Assembly: GCF_001895045.1 (NCBI RefSeq)
Contig: NZ_BDAM01000011.1
Span: 62,001 to 126,000, forward strand
Direction of reading: 5' to 3'
Source of the DNA: Rhodococcus coprophilus NBRC 100603
GTDB lineage: Bacteria; Actinomycetota; Actinomycetes; Mycobacteriales; Mycobacteriaceae
DNA: 64,000 nt
Of the stretch, positions 18,331 through 27,266 are shown piece by piece. The position numbers and the translations under genes were made by a program. Numbering within the stretch: the first letter of the stretch is position 1; every line of letters begins with the position of its first letter. Below the pieces are notes generated by a model. It was given only the letters and a program-made list of their open reading frames with translations, did not search any database and had not been told where the DNA came from.

Positions 18331-20088
18331 TTACCGCCCCGACCGGCGGTACGCGACCCAGCCGCCGAACTCGGTGATGTCCACCGCGTCGGCGGCTGCG
18401 TCGTGCGTGCACCCGAACCCGACGACGGAGCGACCGTCCGACAGTTCCACACTCGTCAGCGTCATCGGGGCGGGCAGTGCCGCGAGGAAGCGCCCGAGCC
18501 CTGCTTCGGAGAGACGGAACAGTTCGCCCACGATCGGCACTCCCGCTCCCGCACCGTGACGCACCAGGCCGGGCTTGGGCGGTGTGGTGTTCAGGGCCAT
18601 CAGCCGATAGGCATCCGACGTGCGGATCTCTTCCGTGAAACGCGCCCCGAGGCCCTCGAGCTGGAAGTGGAGGGGCTGTCCGCGCAGGTGTGCGCCGAAC
18701 ACGGCGAGATCCACACCGGCATCCACGAAGCGCGGTGCCGCGACGCCCGTGAGAGCCGCCGCGACATCGACCGCGATCTGGTCGTGGAACGCCGGCACGA
18801 CGACCATGATGCCGAAGGGGTTGCCCTCGGCGGTGGGCCGACCGGGCACCGCGACTGCGGCCATGTCCAGCAGGTTGCAGAAGTTCGTGTACGTCCCCAT
18901 GCGGCGGTTGATGCCGAACGGGTCGTCCTCCACGGCGGCGATCGTCGGGTGCTCGGTCGTCGTGGGCAGCAGGAGCCCATCGAACCCTTCGAGTATCTGC
19001 ATCGCCTGCGCCTTTGCGCGGAGGAGGGTGTCGAGGTCCGCGACCAGTTCGTGGGCAGCGGGTTTCTCCGCACCGGCGACGATCGCGGCGACCGTCGGAT
19101 CGGCACCTGCCGGCCCGCCGGAGAGGAACTCGCCCACCGCGGCGTAGCGCTCCGCAACGACCGCGCCGTCGTAGAGCAACGTGGCGGCGTCGAGGAGCGG
19201 GGAGATGTCCACCTCCTCGATCTCGATTCCCGACTGTTGCGCGGCGGCCACCGTCAGCGCGAATGCTTCGCGGTATTCGTCGCACAGAGCGTCGAGATCA
19301 TCCGGCCGGGGCACGGCCAGACGAATCGTCGACGAGGCCGCGAGCCGGACATAGGCGGGCCAGCGCCGGCTGCGCGCGTCGAGCGGGTCGGGCCCGGCCA
19401 TGACACCGGCTGCGGTCGTGGCGAGCGCGAGATCCTGTGCGAAGACCGTCAAGCAGTCGTAGTCGACGCACGCCGGAACGACACCGTGTGTCGGGATGAT
19501 CCCAAGGGTCGCTTTGATTCCGACGATGCCGTGCAGCGCGGCCGGTACCCGACCGGATCCTGCTGTGTCGGTGCCGATTCCGATGTCCGCGATTCCCAGC
19601 GCCACCGCGACGGCCGATCCGGAGCTCGACCCGCCCGAGACTCGATCCGGATCCCACGCGCACCGCACCGCACCGTACGGACTGCGGGTTCCTACCAGCC
19701 CGGTGGCGAACTGGTCGAGATTCGTCTTGCCGAGAACGACCGCGCCCGCCTCGACGAGTCGTGCGATGCCGGTGGCGGTGACCTCGGGCGTGAACGCGAA
19801 TTCGGGACACGCCGCCGTGGTCGGTATCCCCGCGACGTCCACGTTGTCCTTGACGGCGACGAGCAGGCCTGCGAGCGGCAGGTTCTCGCCCGCGACCACC
19901 CGTTCGTCGACCGCCGCGGCGTCGGCGAGAATGTCGTCCGCGTCGCGCAGGGTGATCCACACCTCGGGACGATCCACCTCGTCGATGCGCCGCAACGCAT
20001 TCCGCGCTCTTTCTGTGGCCGTGAGTGCGCTGCCGGAGTTGCCGGTCGTTGCGGTGCGGAAGGTCGCACTTTCGGTGCCCGAGGTCAT
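18331..20088 (-). CDS. atzF: Allophanate hydrolase
   Basis: This 585-residue enzyme hydrolyses allophanate to ammonia and CO2 and is the second step of the urea amidolyase route. The amidase-signature domain holds the Ser-cisSer-Lys set: the Lys in LVAVKDNVDVAG (about 86), GGSSSGSAVAVALG and GTDTAGSGRVPAAL. The C-terminal domain after about residue 460 (LRGQPLHFQLEGLGA and beyond) is the extra domain found in AtzF/DUR1,2 enzymes, which sets it apart from ordinary amidases. The start ATG overlaps the urea carboxylase stop (20085-20088), so the two are coupled. Confidence 0.94.
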   Translation of the reverse strand: MTSGTESATFRTATTGNSGSALTATERARNALRRIDEVDRPEVWITLRDADDILADAAAVDERVVAGENLPLAGLLVAVKDNVDVAGIPTTAACPEFAFTPEVTATGIARLVEAGAVVLGKTNLDQFATGLVGTRSPYGAVRCAWDPDRVSGGSSSGSAVAVALGIADIGIGTDTAGSGRVPAALHGIVGIKATLGIIPTHGVVPACVDYDCLTVFAQDLALATTAAGVMAGPDPLDARSRRWPAYVRLAASSTIRLAVPRPDDLDALCDEYREAFALTVAAAQQSGIEIEEVDISPLLDAATLLYDGAVVAERYAAVGEFLSGGPAGADPTVAAIVAGAEKPAAHELVADLDTLLRAKAQAMQILEGFDGLLLPTTTEHPTIAAVEDDPFGINRRMGTYTNFCNLLDMAAVAVPGRPTAEGNPFGIMVVVPAFHDQIAVDVAAALTGVAAPRFVDAGVDLAVFGAHLRGQPLHFQLEGLGARFTEEIRTSDAYRLMALNTTPPKPGLVRHGAGAGVPIVGELFRLSEAGLGRFLAALPAPMTLTSVELSDGRSVVGFGCTHDAAADAVDITEFGGWVAYRRSGR

Positions 20089-23000
20089 GCTGCTGCTCCG
20101 ATCACGAGGAGTGGGGTACCGGGCGCCACCTTGCTGCCGGGTTCCACGAGGACTTTGAGAACTGTGCCGGCCGTCTCGGCGAGGACAGGCATCTCGAGCT
20201 TCATCGCTTCGAGAATAACGGCGGTGGTACCCGGGGCCACCTCGTCCCCTTCGGCGACTTCGACCCGCCAGACGTTGCCGACCATCGGGGCCTCCACCAC
20301 CGACGCGCCCGCAGGCATTCCTTCGAGCGGGTCAACGGGGGCCGACACCTCGATGGGCTCGGCGTCGATCCGGTCGAATTCGCCGGCCGCGTGCCACGCG
20401 CGTTTCTCGGCTTCGAAGGCATCGGATTGCTTGGCGTCGAACGCGGCGATCGACTCGGCGTTGTCCTCGAGGAAACGGAGATGATCCGCGAGAGCGAATG
20501 TGCCCTCGGATACTTCGGCGTCGAACCGCCCGGCCTTCGATGCGGCCCGGTATTCGAGCAACTGCTCGGGTGTCACCGGTTCCCAGACGATGCGGTCGAA
20601 GAACCGGAACAGCCACGGCTTGCCCTGCTCGAACGGCCCGGTCTGCCGGTAGCCGGACCAGATGGGAATCGTCCGGCCCACCAGTTGATAGCCGCCGGGT
20701 GACTCCATGCCGTAGACGCACAGGTACTTTCCGCCGATGCCGACGGCATCGGACGGGGTCCACGTGCGTGCGGGATTGTACTTGGTGGTCACCAGGCGAT
20801 GACGAGGATCGAGCGGAACAGCCAGGGGTGCACCGAGATACACGTCGCCGAGTCCGAGCACCAGGTACTCGGCATCGAAGACCGCATCGCGCACCTGATC
20901 GACCGACTCCAGTCCGTTGATGCGGCGGATGAATTCGATGTTCGACGGCAGCCACGGCGCGTCGTCGCGCACGCCGCTCCGATACCGGGAGATCGCTTCC
21001 GAGATCGACGGGTCGTCGAACGAGAGCGGAAGCCGGACGGTGCGACTCGGAACCACGAGGTCGCTCGTCGCGGGCAGTTCCGTCTCGAGATCCTGCAGCA
21101 CGCCGAGCAGGCGGTAGGCGGGCAGCACATCCGGATCGAAATGGATGTGCAGCGAGCGCACGCCCGGGGTCACATCCACGATGCCGGGCAGTTTCGTGGC
21201 CGCGAGTGCTTCGGAGAGTGCATGCACGCGCATGCGCAGTCCCAGATCGAGAACCATCTTCCCGTATTCGACGAGGATGTTGTCGTCGCCGCCACGCAGG
21301 TACACGGCCTCGGGCCGGCCCAGGACGGTCTCCGTCCGGCCGAGTCGGCCACCGTCGGACGCGACCTGACGTTCCACAGGCGGAACATCCGCGGCGCGAA
21401 CCTTCCCGGCACGCAGTTCGGCCGCACCCGCGTCGGTAACCGGAACGAACCGGAGTTCGTCACCGGGCCTGATCTGTCCCAGCTTCCACCGGTGACCGGA
21501 CACCACGGTGAGGGGGCATGCGAATCCACCGAGGCTCGGGCCGTCGGGGCCGAGCAGGATCGGGGTGTCACCGGAGACGTTGAGGGCGCCCACGCTGTAC
21601 GGGTTGTCGTGGAGATTCGACGGATGCAGGCCGGCGTCCCCGCCGTCGGTACGCGACCAGGTGGGCTTCGGGCCGTCGAGACGGATACCGGTCCGATTGG
21701 CGTGGCTCTGCACAGTCCAGGTCGTGTCGTAGAACTGCGCGATGTCTTCGGGGGTGAAGTAGTCGGGCGCCGGCTGAGGACCCTCGGTGACCGCGAGGTG
21801 CCAGGTGTGCGTGAACTCGGGCCGCGCGTCGGTGGGGACGGGCGCCGGTGCGCAGTCCGTCGCGGTGTCGGCGACACCGAGGACGTCGCCGGTCGCCACG
21901 GCCCGGCCGGTGGTGCCGCCGAAGCCGCCGAGCGTGAAGGTCGACGCGCTGCCGTGGTACAGCGGCACGTCCAGACCGCCGCGCACTGCGACGTAGGTGC
22001 GTAGGCCGGTGTCAGCGGGCGCACCGACGTCGAGCACCGAACCGGCGGGTACCTCGACCGGTTCCCACATGGGTACCTGCTCGCCGTCCACCGTCACCTC
22101 GGCGGGTGCTCCGGTGACACACACGAAGGTGACGTCCGAGAATTGCAGGCGCGGACCCTGCAGAGTGCATTCGAGACCCGGTGCGCCTTCGGGATTTCCG
22201 ACGGCAACGTTCGCCGCGCGCAGCGACAGATCATCCATCGGCCCGGAGGGCGGTATTCCCACCTCCCACAATCCGGTTCGCCCGGGAAAGTCCTGGATCG
22301 TGGTCATCGTGCCGGCCCGCAACACGTCGATCCGGTGCCCGGTGGCGCGCAGTCCCGCCAGCGTGGACGTGACGTGCTCGGCGGCGAGAACGGGAGCCGC
22401 GGTGCAGATACGCCGAAGCTGGGGGAGGTTCGTCTGGACGCCGTAGAGGTGGGTGTCGTCGAGGGCGTCGGCCAGCGCCGCGAAGGCGGTGCGACGGGAC
22501 TCACCGTGCACGATCACCTTCGCCAGCATCGGGTCGTAGAACGAGCTGACCTCCGTGCCGGTGTCCACCCACGTCTCGACGCGTGTGTGCGCGGGGAACT
22601 CCACCTGGGTGAGCAGGCCCGCGCTCGGCCGATAGTCGTGTCCGGGGTCCTCCGCGTACACGCGTGCCTCGACCGCATGGCCGTTGATCTCGGGGCCGGT
22701 ATCGGGGAGGGCGTCGAGCATGTCGGTCTCACCGCGCGCGAGGCGCAGCATCCATTCGACGAGGTCGACTCCGGTGACCTCCTCGGTCACCGGATGTTCC
22801 ACCTGGAGGCGGGTGTTCATTTCGAGGAAGGACGCTTCGCCGCGGTCGACGTCGTAGACGAACTCGACGGTCCCGGCCGACCGGTACCGCACCGAGTCCG
22901 CCAGCGCACGGGACGACGTCAGCAGCTGTTCGACGACGTGTTCGGGCAGGTTGGGAGCGGGGGCCTCCTCGACGACCTTCTGATTGCGGCGCTGCAGCGA

Positions 23001-23693
23001 GCAGTCGCGGGTACCGAGGCTGAGGGTGCGGCCACGTCCGTCACCGAACACCTGCACTTCGACGTGCCGGGCATTGGCCACGAAGCGTTCGAGAAAGACG
23101 CCGGACGACGAGAAATTGGCTGCTGCCAGGCGCAATACGCGCTCGTAGGCGCTACGGAGATCGTCCGGGCCGTGGCAGGCCTGCATGCCGATGCCACCGC
23201 CGCCGCCGACAGCCTTGAGCATGACCGGGTACCCGATGTCCTCGGCTGCGGTGAGGGCGTCGTCGAGCGAACCGAGCAGGCCGCTGCCCGCGACGAGCGG
23301 AACTCCCACGGCACGGGCGGCTTCTCTGGCGGTGTGCTTGTCGCCGAACACGCGCAACTGTTCGGGAGTCGGCCCGACGAAGGCGATACCCGCTGCTTCG
23401 CACGCTGCCGCAAAATCGGCGTTCTCGGAGAGGAATCCGTAACCCGGATGGATGGCACCGGCGCCGGTCGCCTGTGCGGCTTCGATCACCAGATCGGCGC
23501 GGAGATACGACTCGGCTGCCGGGGCCGGCCCCAGGCGAACGGCGACGTCGGCGAGTTCGACGTGCGCTGCCGATGCGTCGGCATCGGAATACACTGCGAC
23601 GGTCTTGAGCCCGAGTAGATGGGCCGAACGCATGATACGGCAGGCGATCTCACCGCGGTTGGCGACGAGCAGGGTGTCGAAGGCATAGGTCAA
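20085..23693 (-). CDS. uca: Biotin-dependent urea carboxylase
   Basis: This 1202-residue enzyme makes allophanate from urea, bicarbonate and ATP. The domains in order are: biotin carboxylase (LLVANRGEIACRI at the start, GGGGGIGMQ ATP loop, EMNTRLQVEHPVTE); an AHS2/KipA-like domain (GTMTTIQDFPGRTG, GIPPSGPMDDLSLR); an AHS1/KipI-like domain (LHIHFDPDVLP, PLSFDDPS); and a biotinyl domain with the target Lys in EAMKLEMP near the C-terminus. The best start is a TTG at 23693 with GAGGAG about 8 bases upstream. The length is normal. The biotin ligase must lie elsewhere. Confidence 0.94.
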   Translation of the reverse strand: MTYAFDTLLVANRGEIACRIMRSAHLLGLKTVAVYSDADASAAHVELADVAVRLGPAPAAESYLRADLVIEAAQATGAGAIHPGYGFLSENADFAAACEAAGIAFVGPTPEQLRVFGDKHTAREAARAVGVPLVAGSGLLGSLDDALTAAEDIGYPVMLKAVGGGGGIGMQACHGPDDLRSAYERVLRLAAANFSSSGVFLERFVANARHVEVQVFGDGRGRTLSLGTRDCSLQRRNQKVVEEAPAPNLPEHVVEQLLTSSRALADSVRYRSAGTVEFVYDVDRGEASFLEMNTRLQVEHPVTEEVTGVDLVEWMLRLARGETDMLDALPDTGPEINGHAVEARVYAEDPGHDYRPSAGLLTQVEFPAHTRVETWVDTGTEVSSFYDPMLAKVIVHGESRRTAFAALADALDDTHLYGVQTNLPQLRRICTAAPVLAAEHVTSTLAGLRATGHRIDVLRAGTMTTIQDFPGRTGLWEVGIPPSGPMDDLSLRAANVAVGNPEGAPGLECTLQGPRLQFSDVTFVCVTGAPAEVTVDGEQVPMWEPVEVPAGSVLDVGAPADTGLRTYVAVRGGLDVPLYHGSASTFTLGGFGGTTGRAVATGDVLGVADTATDCAPAPVPTDARPEFTHTWHLAVTEGPQPAPDYFTPEDIAQFYDTTWTVQSHANRTGIRLDGPKPTWSRTDGGDAGLHPSNLHDNPYSVGALNVSGDTPILLGPDGPSLGGFACPLTVVSGHRWKLGQIRPGDELRFVPVTDAGAAELRAGKVRAADVPPVERQVASDGGRLGRTETVLGRPEAVYLRGGDDNILVEYGKMVLDLGLRMRVHALSEALAATKLPGIVDVTPGVRSLHIHFDPDVLPAYRLLGVLQDLETELPATSDLVVPSRTVRLPLSFDDPSISEAISRYRSGVRDDAPWLPSNIEFIRRINGLESVDQVRDAVFDAEYLVLGLGDVYLGAPLAVPLDPRHRLVTTKYNPARTWTPSDAVGIGGKYLCVYGMESPGGYQLVGRTIPIWSGYRQTGPFEQGKPWLFRFFDRIVWEPVTPEQLLEYRAASKAGRFDAEVSEGTFALADHLRFLEDNAESIAAFDAKQSDAFEAEKRAWHAAGEFDRIDAEPIEVSAPVDPLEGMPAGASVVEAPMVGNVWRVEVAEGDEVAPGTTAVILEAMKLEMPVLAETAGTVLKVLVEPGSKVAPGTPLLVIGAAA

Positions 23694-23731
23694 GACGAGC
23701 TCCTCGGATAGGGCGGGGCGGCAGCGGGTGC

Positions 23732-24427
23732 TCAGTCGGCGAGCGACATTGCGGTGACCGCGCGGGTCACCTTGTCGAGAACGACCGAGAGCGATTCGCC
23801 GATGTGGCGGTGAAGCAGGGTGCGGGCGGTCGGCAGATCCTCGTCGATGACGGCGTCGAGAATGCCGAGATGTTCGGCGATCGACGTCTCGATCCGGCTG
23901 TTGACCATGAAGTCGTACATGCGGACGTGGCGGATCCGGGAGTTGACGGATTCGAGAGCGGTGACCAGTTCGGCGTTGCCGGACGACGCCAGCAGGGCCA
24001 GGTGGAATTCCTCGTCGGTGACCACGAATTGCGGTTCCTGCGCGGGCGGGTCGGCGGCGAGTGCGCGCCACCGCGTGCGTTCGGACTCGAGCGCCGCCCG
24101 GTCGTGACGCACGGAAGGATCCTCGATTGCGCGGGTGATGCCCTGCAGCTCCAGCGTGATTCGCAGTTCGTACAGATTCCGGACGCGGGGAATACTGGGC
24201 GGTTGCGGTGAGAAACCGTAGTCTTCCCGGCGGATCAGACCGTCGGATGCGAGCATCGCGAGCGCCTCGCGGACCGGAGTACGCGAGATGCCGAATCGTG
24301 CAGCGAGTTTCGGTTCGGTCATGCGATCGCCGACACGGACCGACCCGTTCATGAGATCGTCTCGCAGCTGTCGATAGACCTGGAGCCGAAGCGGCTCCGG
24401 TGTCCCTGTGTCCGTTTCTGTCGACAT
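23732..24427 (-). CDS. GntR/FadR-type (FCD) regulator, proximal to urea carboxylase
   Basis: This is a 231-residue protein. The winged helix includes KLAARFGISRTPVREALAML, and the FCD effector domain has the metal/ligand residues in DEEFHLALLASSGN, EHLGILDAVID and HRHIGES. It resembles the second GntR protein encoded at 25079-25768 (shared SRTPVREAL, LYELRITLELxGIxRA, RMxD). GTATAC at 24432 sits 5 bases before its start and recurs before urtA, so it may control itself and the transporter. It is the first gene of the gntR-uca-atzF unit. The effector could be urea, allophanate or a related amide. Confidence 0.9.
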   Translation of the reverse strand: MSTETDTGTPEPLRLQVYRQLRDDLMNGSVRVGDRMTEPKLAARFGISRTPVREALAMLASDGLIRREDYGFSPQPPSIPRVRNLYELRITLELQGITRAIEDPSVRHDRAALESERTRWRALAADPPAQEPQFVVTDEEFHLALLASSGNAELVTALESVNSRIRHVRMYDFMVNSRIETSIAEHLGILDAVIDEDLPTARTLLHRHIGESLSVVLDKVTRAVTAMSLAD

Positions 24428-24430
24428 AGC

Positions 24431-24438
24431 TGTATACG
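24431..24438. promoter_or_regulatory. GTATAC palindrome at the gntR-uca-atzF start
   Basis: TGTATACG lies 4-11 bases upstream of the gntR start codon. The same GTATAC core recurs before urtA at 30641-30646. FadR-like GntR proteins often bind short palindromes with a GTATAC or GTnnnAC core, so it is a likely operator for one or both GntR proteins of this locus. Confidence 0.55.
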
Positions 24439-24462
24439 CTATTGACCTGCGATGACGCGGCT

Positions 24463-24488
24463 GTGACGCTGTGTTACGTCCGAGTTAG
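24463..24488. promoter_or_regulatory. GlnR-box-like repeats upstream of gntR-uca-atzF
   Basis: GTGAC (463), GTTAC (473) and GTTAG (484) are spaced 10 and 11 bases apart. The wider block, from GATGACGCGG to GTTAC, is strikingly similar to the block upstream of urtA at 30717-30752. Actinobacterial GlnR boxes are built from GTnAC half-sites about 11 bp apart, and nitrogen-scavenging genes are classic targets. The assignment is by pattern only. Confidence 0.45.
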
Positions 24489-24525
24489 AGGATGCTCACA
24501 CGCTGTTGCGTGCAGCGGGGGGCGG

Positions 24526-25059
24526 CTAACCGAAGTCGCGGTCCAGGCGGAGAGTGCCGATCGTGGTGGCCAGACTGTCGTATTGGGTTACCAGCAAGCA
24601 GAATTCGATGAGTTTTCGATCGTCGAGATGATCCGCGAGCGCCGACCACGTGTCGTCGGAAAGATCCTTCGTCGACACCAGTTCGTCGACCGCGCGAAGG
24701 ATCGTGCGGTGACGGTCGCTCCAGCCCTCGGCGTCCGGTCCGGTAACGATCCGCGAGTGCAGGTCTTCGGTGATGCCGGCGCGACGGCCCAGCCGGATGT
24801 GATGATCGGTTTCGTATGCCGAACCGCGCAGGTGCGCGACGCGCAGGATGATCATCTCCCCCTCGAATCGGCCGAACCTGCCGAAGGGCATCAACATGCC
24901 GGAATAGTGCAACCACCCACGGAACAACCGCCCGGTCCGTCCGAGGGTGCTGAAGAGGTGCGCGTCGCCGGTCCCCGCGGCCTTCGACAGTGTCTTCCAC
25001 GCGACCCAGTTCACGGGGCCGAGTTCCCTCGAACGACCGGGCCTGATGCGGGGCGTCAT
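24526..25059 (-). CDS. Carboxymuconolactone decarboxylase (AhpD-like) family protein
   Basis: This is a 177-residue all-helical protein of the CMD family. GEMIILRVAHLRGSAYETDHH (about 70-90) is the family core. The redox Cys-x-x-Cys of AhpD is absent, so it is more likely of the hydrolase/decarboxylase-like branch. I recall a similar protein encoded by Rv0464c next to ramB in M. tuberculosis, so it may be a core-region gene caught inside the urea operon rather than part of urea metabolism. The ATG at 25059 leaves 19 bases after the upstream gntR. Confidence 0.82.
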   Translation of the reverse strand: MTPRIRPGRSRELGPVNWVAWKTLSKAAGTGDAHLFSTLGRTGRLFRGWLHYSGMLMPFGRFGRFEGEMIILRVAHLRGSAYETDHHIRLGRRAGITEDLHSRIVTGPDAEGWSDRHRTILRAVDELVSTKDLSDDTWSALADHLDDRKLIEFCLLVTQYDSLATTIGTLRLDRDFG

Positions 25060-25078
25060 GCCCGCCAGTGTCGCACGA

Positions 25079-25768
25079 TCAACCGCGTACCGCCCGGGCA
25101 AGCCGTGCCATGCTCAGCGCCTCCTCGGCGCGCTGCACCACCACCGTCCGCGACGTGCCGATGTGCTCGAGCAGTACCCGGTGCGCGTCGTCGAGTCTGT
25201 CGTCGAGGATCAGTTCCGCCACCGTGATGTGCTCGTCGACGGTGTCGGAGATGCGATCCGGGGTGAGGTAGTCGAACATGCGTACCGGCCGGACCTTCTG
25301 GTTGACCACGGCCAGTGCGTCGCACAGGGCGCGGTTGCCCGACGACTCCAGCATCGTGAGGTGGAACTGCTCGTCGAGTGTGACGAAACCTGCGTCGGGG
25401 TCCGGAAGGTTACGTCGGATGCGGTACCAGCGGTCCAGTTCGGGCCCGAGCACATCGACGTCGTGACGGATGGAGTCGTCTTCCCGGGCGCGGCGGATTC
25501 CCCTCAGCTCCAAAGTGATCCGCAGTTCGTAGAGGCCCGCGAGGTCTTCGAGGCGTGGGCGGTACGGATACAGCCCGTGTTCCCGCCGTTCGACGAGCCC
25601 GTCGGAGACGAGCCGGGCCAGGGCCTCGCGCACCGGAGTGCGTGACACCCCGTGGCGCTCGGCGAGCCGTTCTTCGCTGAGGCGTTCGTCCGGGGTGAGA
25701 TCACCGGACATCAGCTCGGTGCGCAATGCTCGGTAGACCTGCTCTCGGCGGGTGACGCCGGACGGCAT
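25079..25768 (-). CDS. GntR/FadR-type (FCD) regulator at the end of urtABCDE
   Basis: This is a 229-residue protein. The winged helix includes RLAERHGVSRTPVREALARL. The FCD domain has DEQFHLTMLESSGN, EHITVAELILDD and EHIGTS. It is a paralogue of the GntR protein at 23732-24427, with the same lengths and the same spacing of motifs. The start overlaps the urtE stop by one base (TGATG), so it is translated with the transporter. With two sister regulators in one locus, one may sense external urea and the other a pathway intermediate, but this is a guess. Confidence 0.9.
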   Translation of the reverse strand: MPSGVTRREQVYRALRTELMSGDLTPDERLSEERLAERHGVSRTPVREALARLVSDGLVERREHGLYPYRPRLEDLAGLYELRITLELRGIRRAREDDSIRHDVDVLGPELDRWYRIRRNLPDPDAGFVTLDEQFHLTMLESSGNRALCDALAVVNQKVRPVRMFDYLTPDRISDTVDEHITVAELILDDRLDDAHRVLLEHIGTSRTVVVQRAEEALSMARLARAVRG

Positions 25769-26460
25769 CAGATCGCCATCGCGGCGCGCACCGTTGTTGC
25801 GGCGTCCGCGCCTCCGTCTCCCGTGGACGTCACGCGCCCGGATTCGAGCACGTAGTAGTGGTGAGCATTGTCGAGGGCGAAACCGATGTGCTGCTCGACG
25901 AGCAGAACGCCGAGGTCGCCGCTCCGGCTGAGTTCGACGATGGTGTTCTCGATCTCCGCGACCACCGACGGCTGGATGCCCTCGGTCGGTTCGTCGAGGA
26001 TGAGCATCCGGGGTTCGGTGATGAGGGCACGCGCGATCGCGAGTTGCTGACGCTGGCCACCCGAGAGCAGGCCGGCCCGGCGGTCGAGAAGCGGTACGAG
26101 CGCGGGGAACAAGTCGAGCATGTCCGCGACGAGTTCCTTACCGTTCCTGCGGCCGTCCGCGACGACCTGAAGGTTTTCACTGCACGTGAGCTGGCCGAAC
26201 GACTGCTGCCCTTGCGGCACGTAGGCGAGTCCCCGTGCGACGCGGGCTGCGGGACGCAACCCGCTGATGTCCTGCCCGTCGAAGAGGATCTTGCCGGAGG
26301 AGATCGGAAGGAGGCCGACGGCGGCGCGCAGCAGCGTGGTCTTCCCGGCGCCGTTGTGTCCCATCACGGCGGCGACACCGTCGGACGGAACGGTGACCGA
26401 GACACCGTGGATGACTTCGGTGCGGCCGTAACCGGCTCGCACGTCGACGAGTTCGAGCAT
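25768..26460 (-). CDS. urtE: Urea ABC transporter ATP-binding protein UrtE
   Basis: This is a 230-residue LivF-type ATPase. Walker A is GHNGAGKTTLLRA (about 34), the Q-loop lies in YVPQGQQSFGQLT, the signature is LSGGQRQQLAIARAL, and Walker B is MLILDEPTEGIQP. GIQPSVVAEIENTI and LVEQHIGFALD are typical of UrtE. Two adjacent ATGs exist (26463 and 26460). The second is better spaced from AGGAGG and gives a TGATG overlap with urtD. With UrtD it powers urea import. Confidence 0.93.
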   Translation of the reverse strand: MLELVDVRAGYGRTEVIHGVSVTVPSDGVAAVMGHNGAGKTTLLRAAVGLLPISSGKILFDGQDISGLRPAARVARGLAYVPQGQQSFGQLTCSENLQVVADGRRNGKELVADMLDLFPALVPLLDRRAGLLSGGQRQQLAIARALITEPRMLILDEPTEGIQPSVVAEIENTIVELSRSGDLGVLLVEQHIGFALDNAHHYYVLESGRVTSTGDGGADAATTVRAAMAI

Positions 26461-27266
26461 CATGCCTCCTGGAACGTGTCGGTGCCGTCGGCTCCGACCG
26501 CGGCTGCGGTGCCGAGGTAGACCTCTTGGACCTGCGGATCGTTCTGCACTTCTTCGACGGTGCCCTCCGCGATGACCTTGCCGCGGGCCAGCACCGTGAC
26601 CGAGGTGGCGAAGGCGCGCATGAAGTCCATGTCGTGCTCGACCACCACGACGGTGCGTTGTGCTCCGATGCGGCGGAGCAATCGGCCGGTTTCCTCGCGT
26701 TCGTCGCCGCTCATACCGGCGACCGGTTCGTCGAGCAGCAGCACGTCGGCGTTCTGGACGAGCAGCATTCCGATCTCGAGCCACTGTTTCTGGCCGTGCG
26801 CGAGGATGCCGGCCGGGGTGTCACGATGGGCGGACAGCCCGATCGTCTCGAGCGCTTCCTCGATTTCGGGCAGTACATCCTTGCGTCGACGCAGCAACTG
26901 CCACGGTGAGCGCCCGGCGCCCGCGGCGATGTCGAGGTTCTGGAGCACCGACAACTCTTCGAACACGGAGGCCGTCTGGAAGGTCCGCCCGACACCGAGG
27001 CGGGCGATCTTGTGAGTCTTCTTGCCCACGAGTTCGATTCCGGACTTGGTGATGGAACCGGTCGCGGGAACCAGTCCGGTGACCGCGTCGACGAGGGTCG
27101 TCTTGCCGGCACCGTTCGGGCCGATCAGGAACCGCAGGTCCCCTTGCAACAGGGTGAGGTCGACTCCGTCGACGGCGTGGAAACCGTCGAAGGTGACTCG
27201 CAGATCGCGGATTTCGAGGTAGTCGCTGGCCATTCCGGCGTTGCCGCCGTAGACGGGTGCGTTCAT
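26460..27266 (-). CDS. urtD: Urea ABC transporter ATP-binding protein UrtD
   Basis: This is a 268-residue LivG-type ATPase. Walker A is GPNGAGKTTLVDAVTG, Walker B is LLLDEPVAGM, and the switch is VVVEHDMDFMR. The signature reads LAHGQKQWLEIGMLL, the LxHGQKQ variant that is normal for UrtD/LivG. The ATG at 27266 overlaps the urtC stop by four bases (ATGA). Its stop overlaps the urtE start. Confidence 0.93.
   Translation of the reverse strand: MNAPVYGGNAGMASDYLEIRDLRVTFDGFHAVDGVDLTLLQGDLRFLIGPNGAGKTTLVDAVTGLVPATGSITKSGIELVGKKTHKIARLGVGRTFQTASVFEELSVLQNLDIAAGAGRSPWQLLRRRKDVLPEIEEALETIGLSAHRDTPAGILAHGQKQWLEIGMLLVQNADVLLLDEPVAGMSGDEREETGRLLRRIGAQRTVVVVEHDMDFMRAFATSVTVLARGKVIAEGTVEEVQNDPQVQEVYLGTAAAVGADGTDTFQEA

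Noticed and set aside
20799-23618. Long plus-strand frames (401 and 491 codons) opposite urea carboxylase
   Set aside because: The minus-strand gene has all expected domains over its whole length, and the plus-strand products match nothing and have shadow composition.
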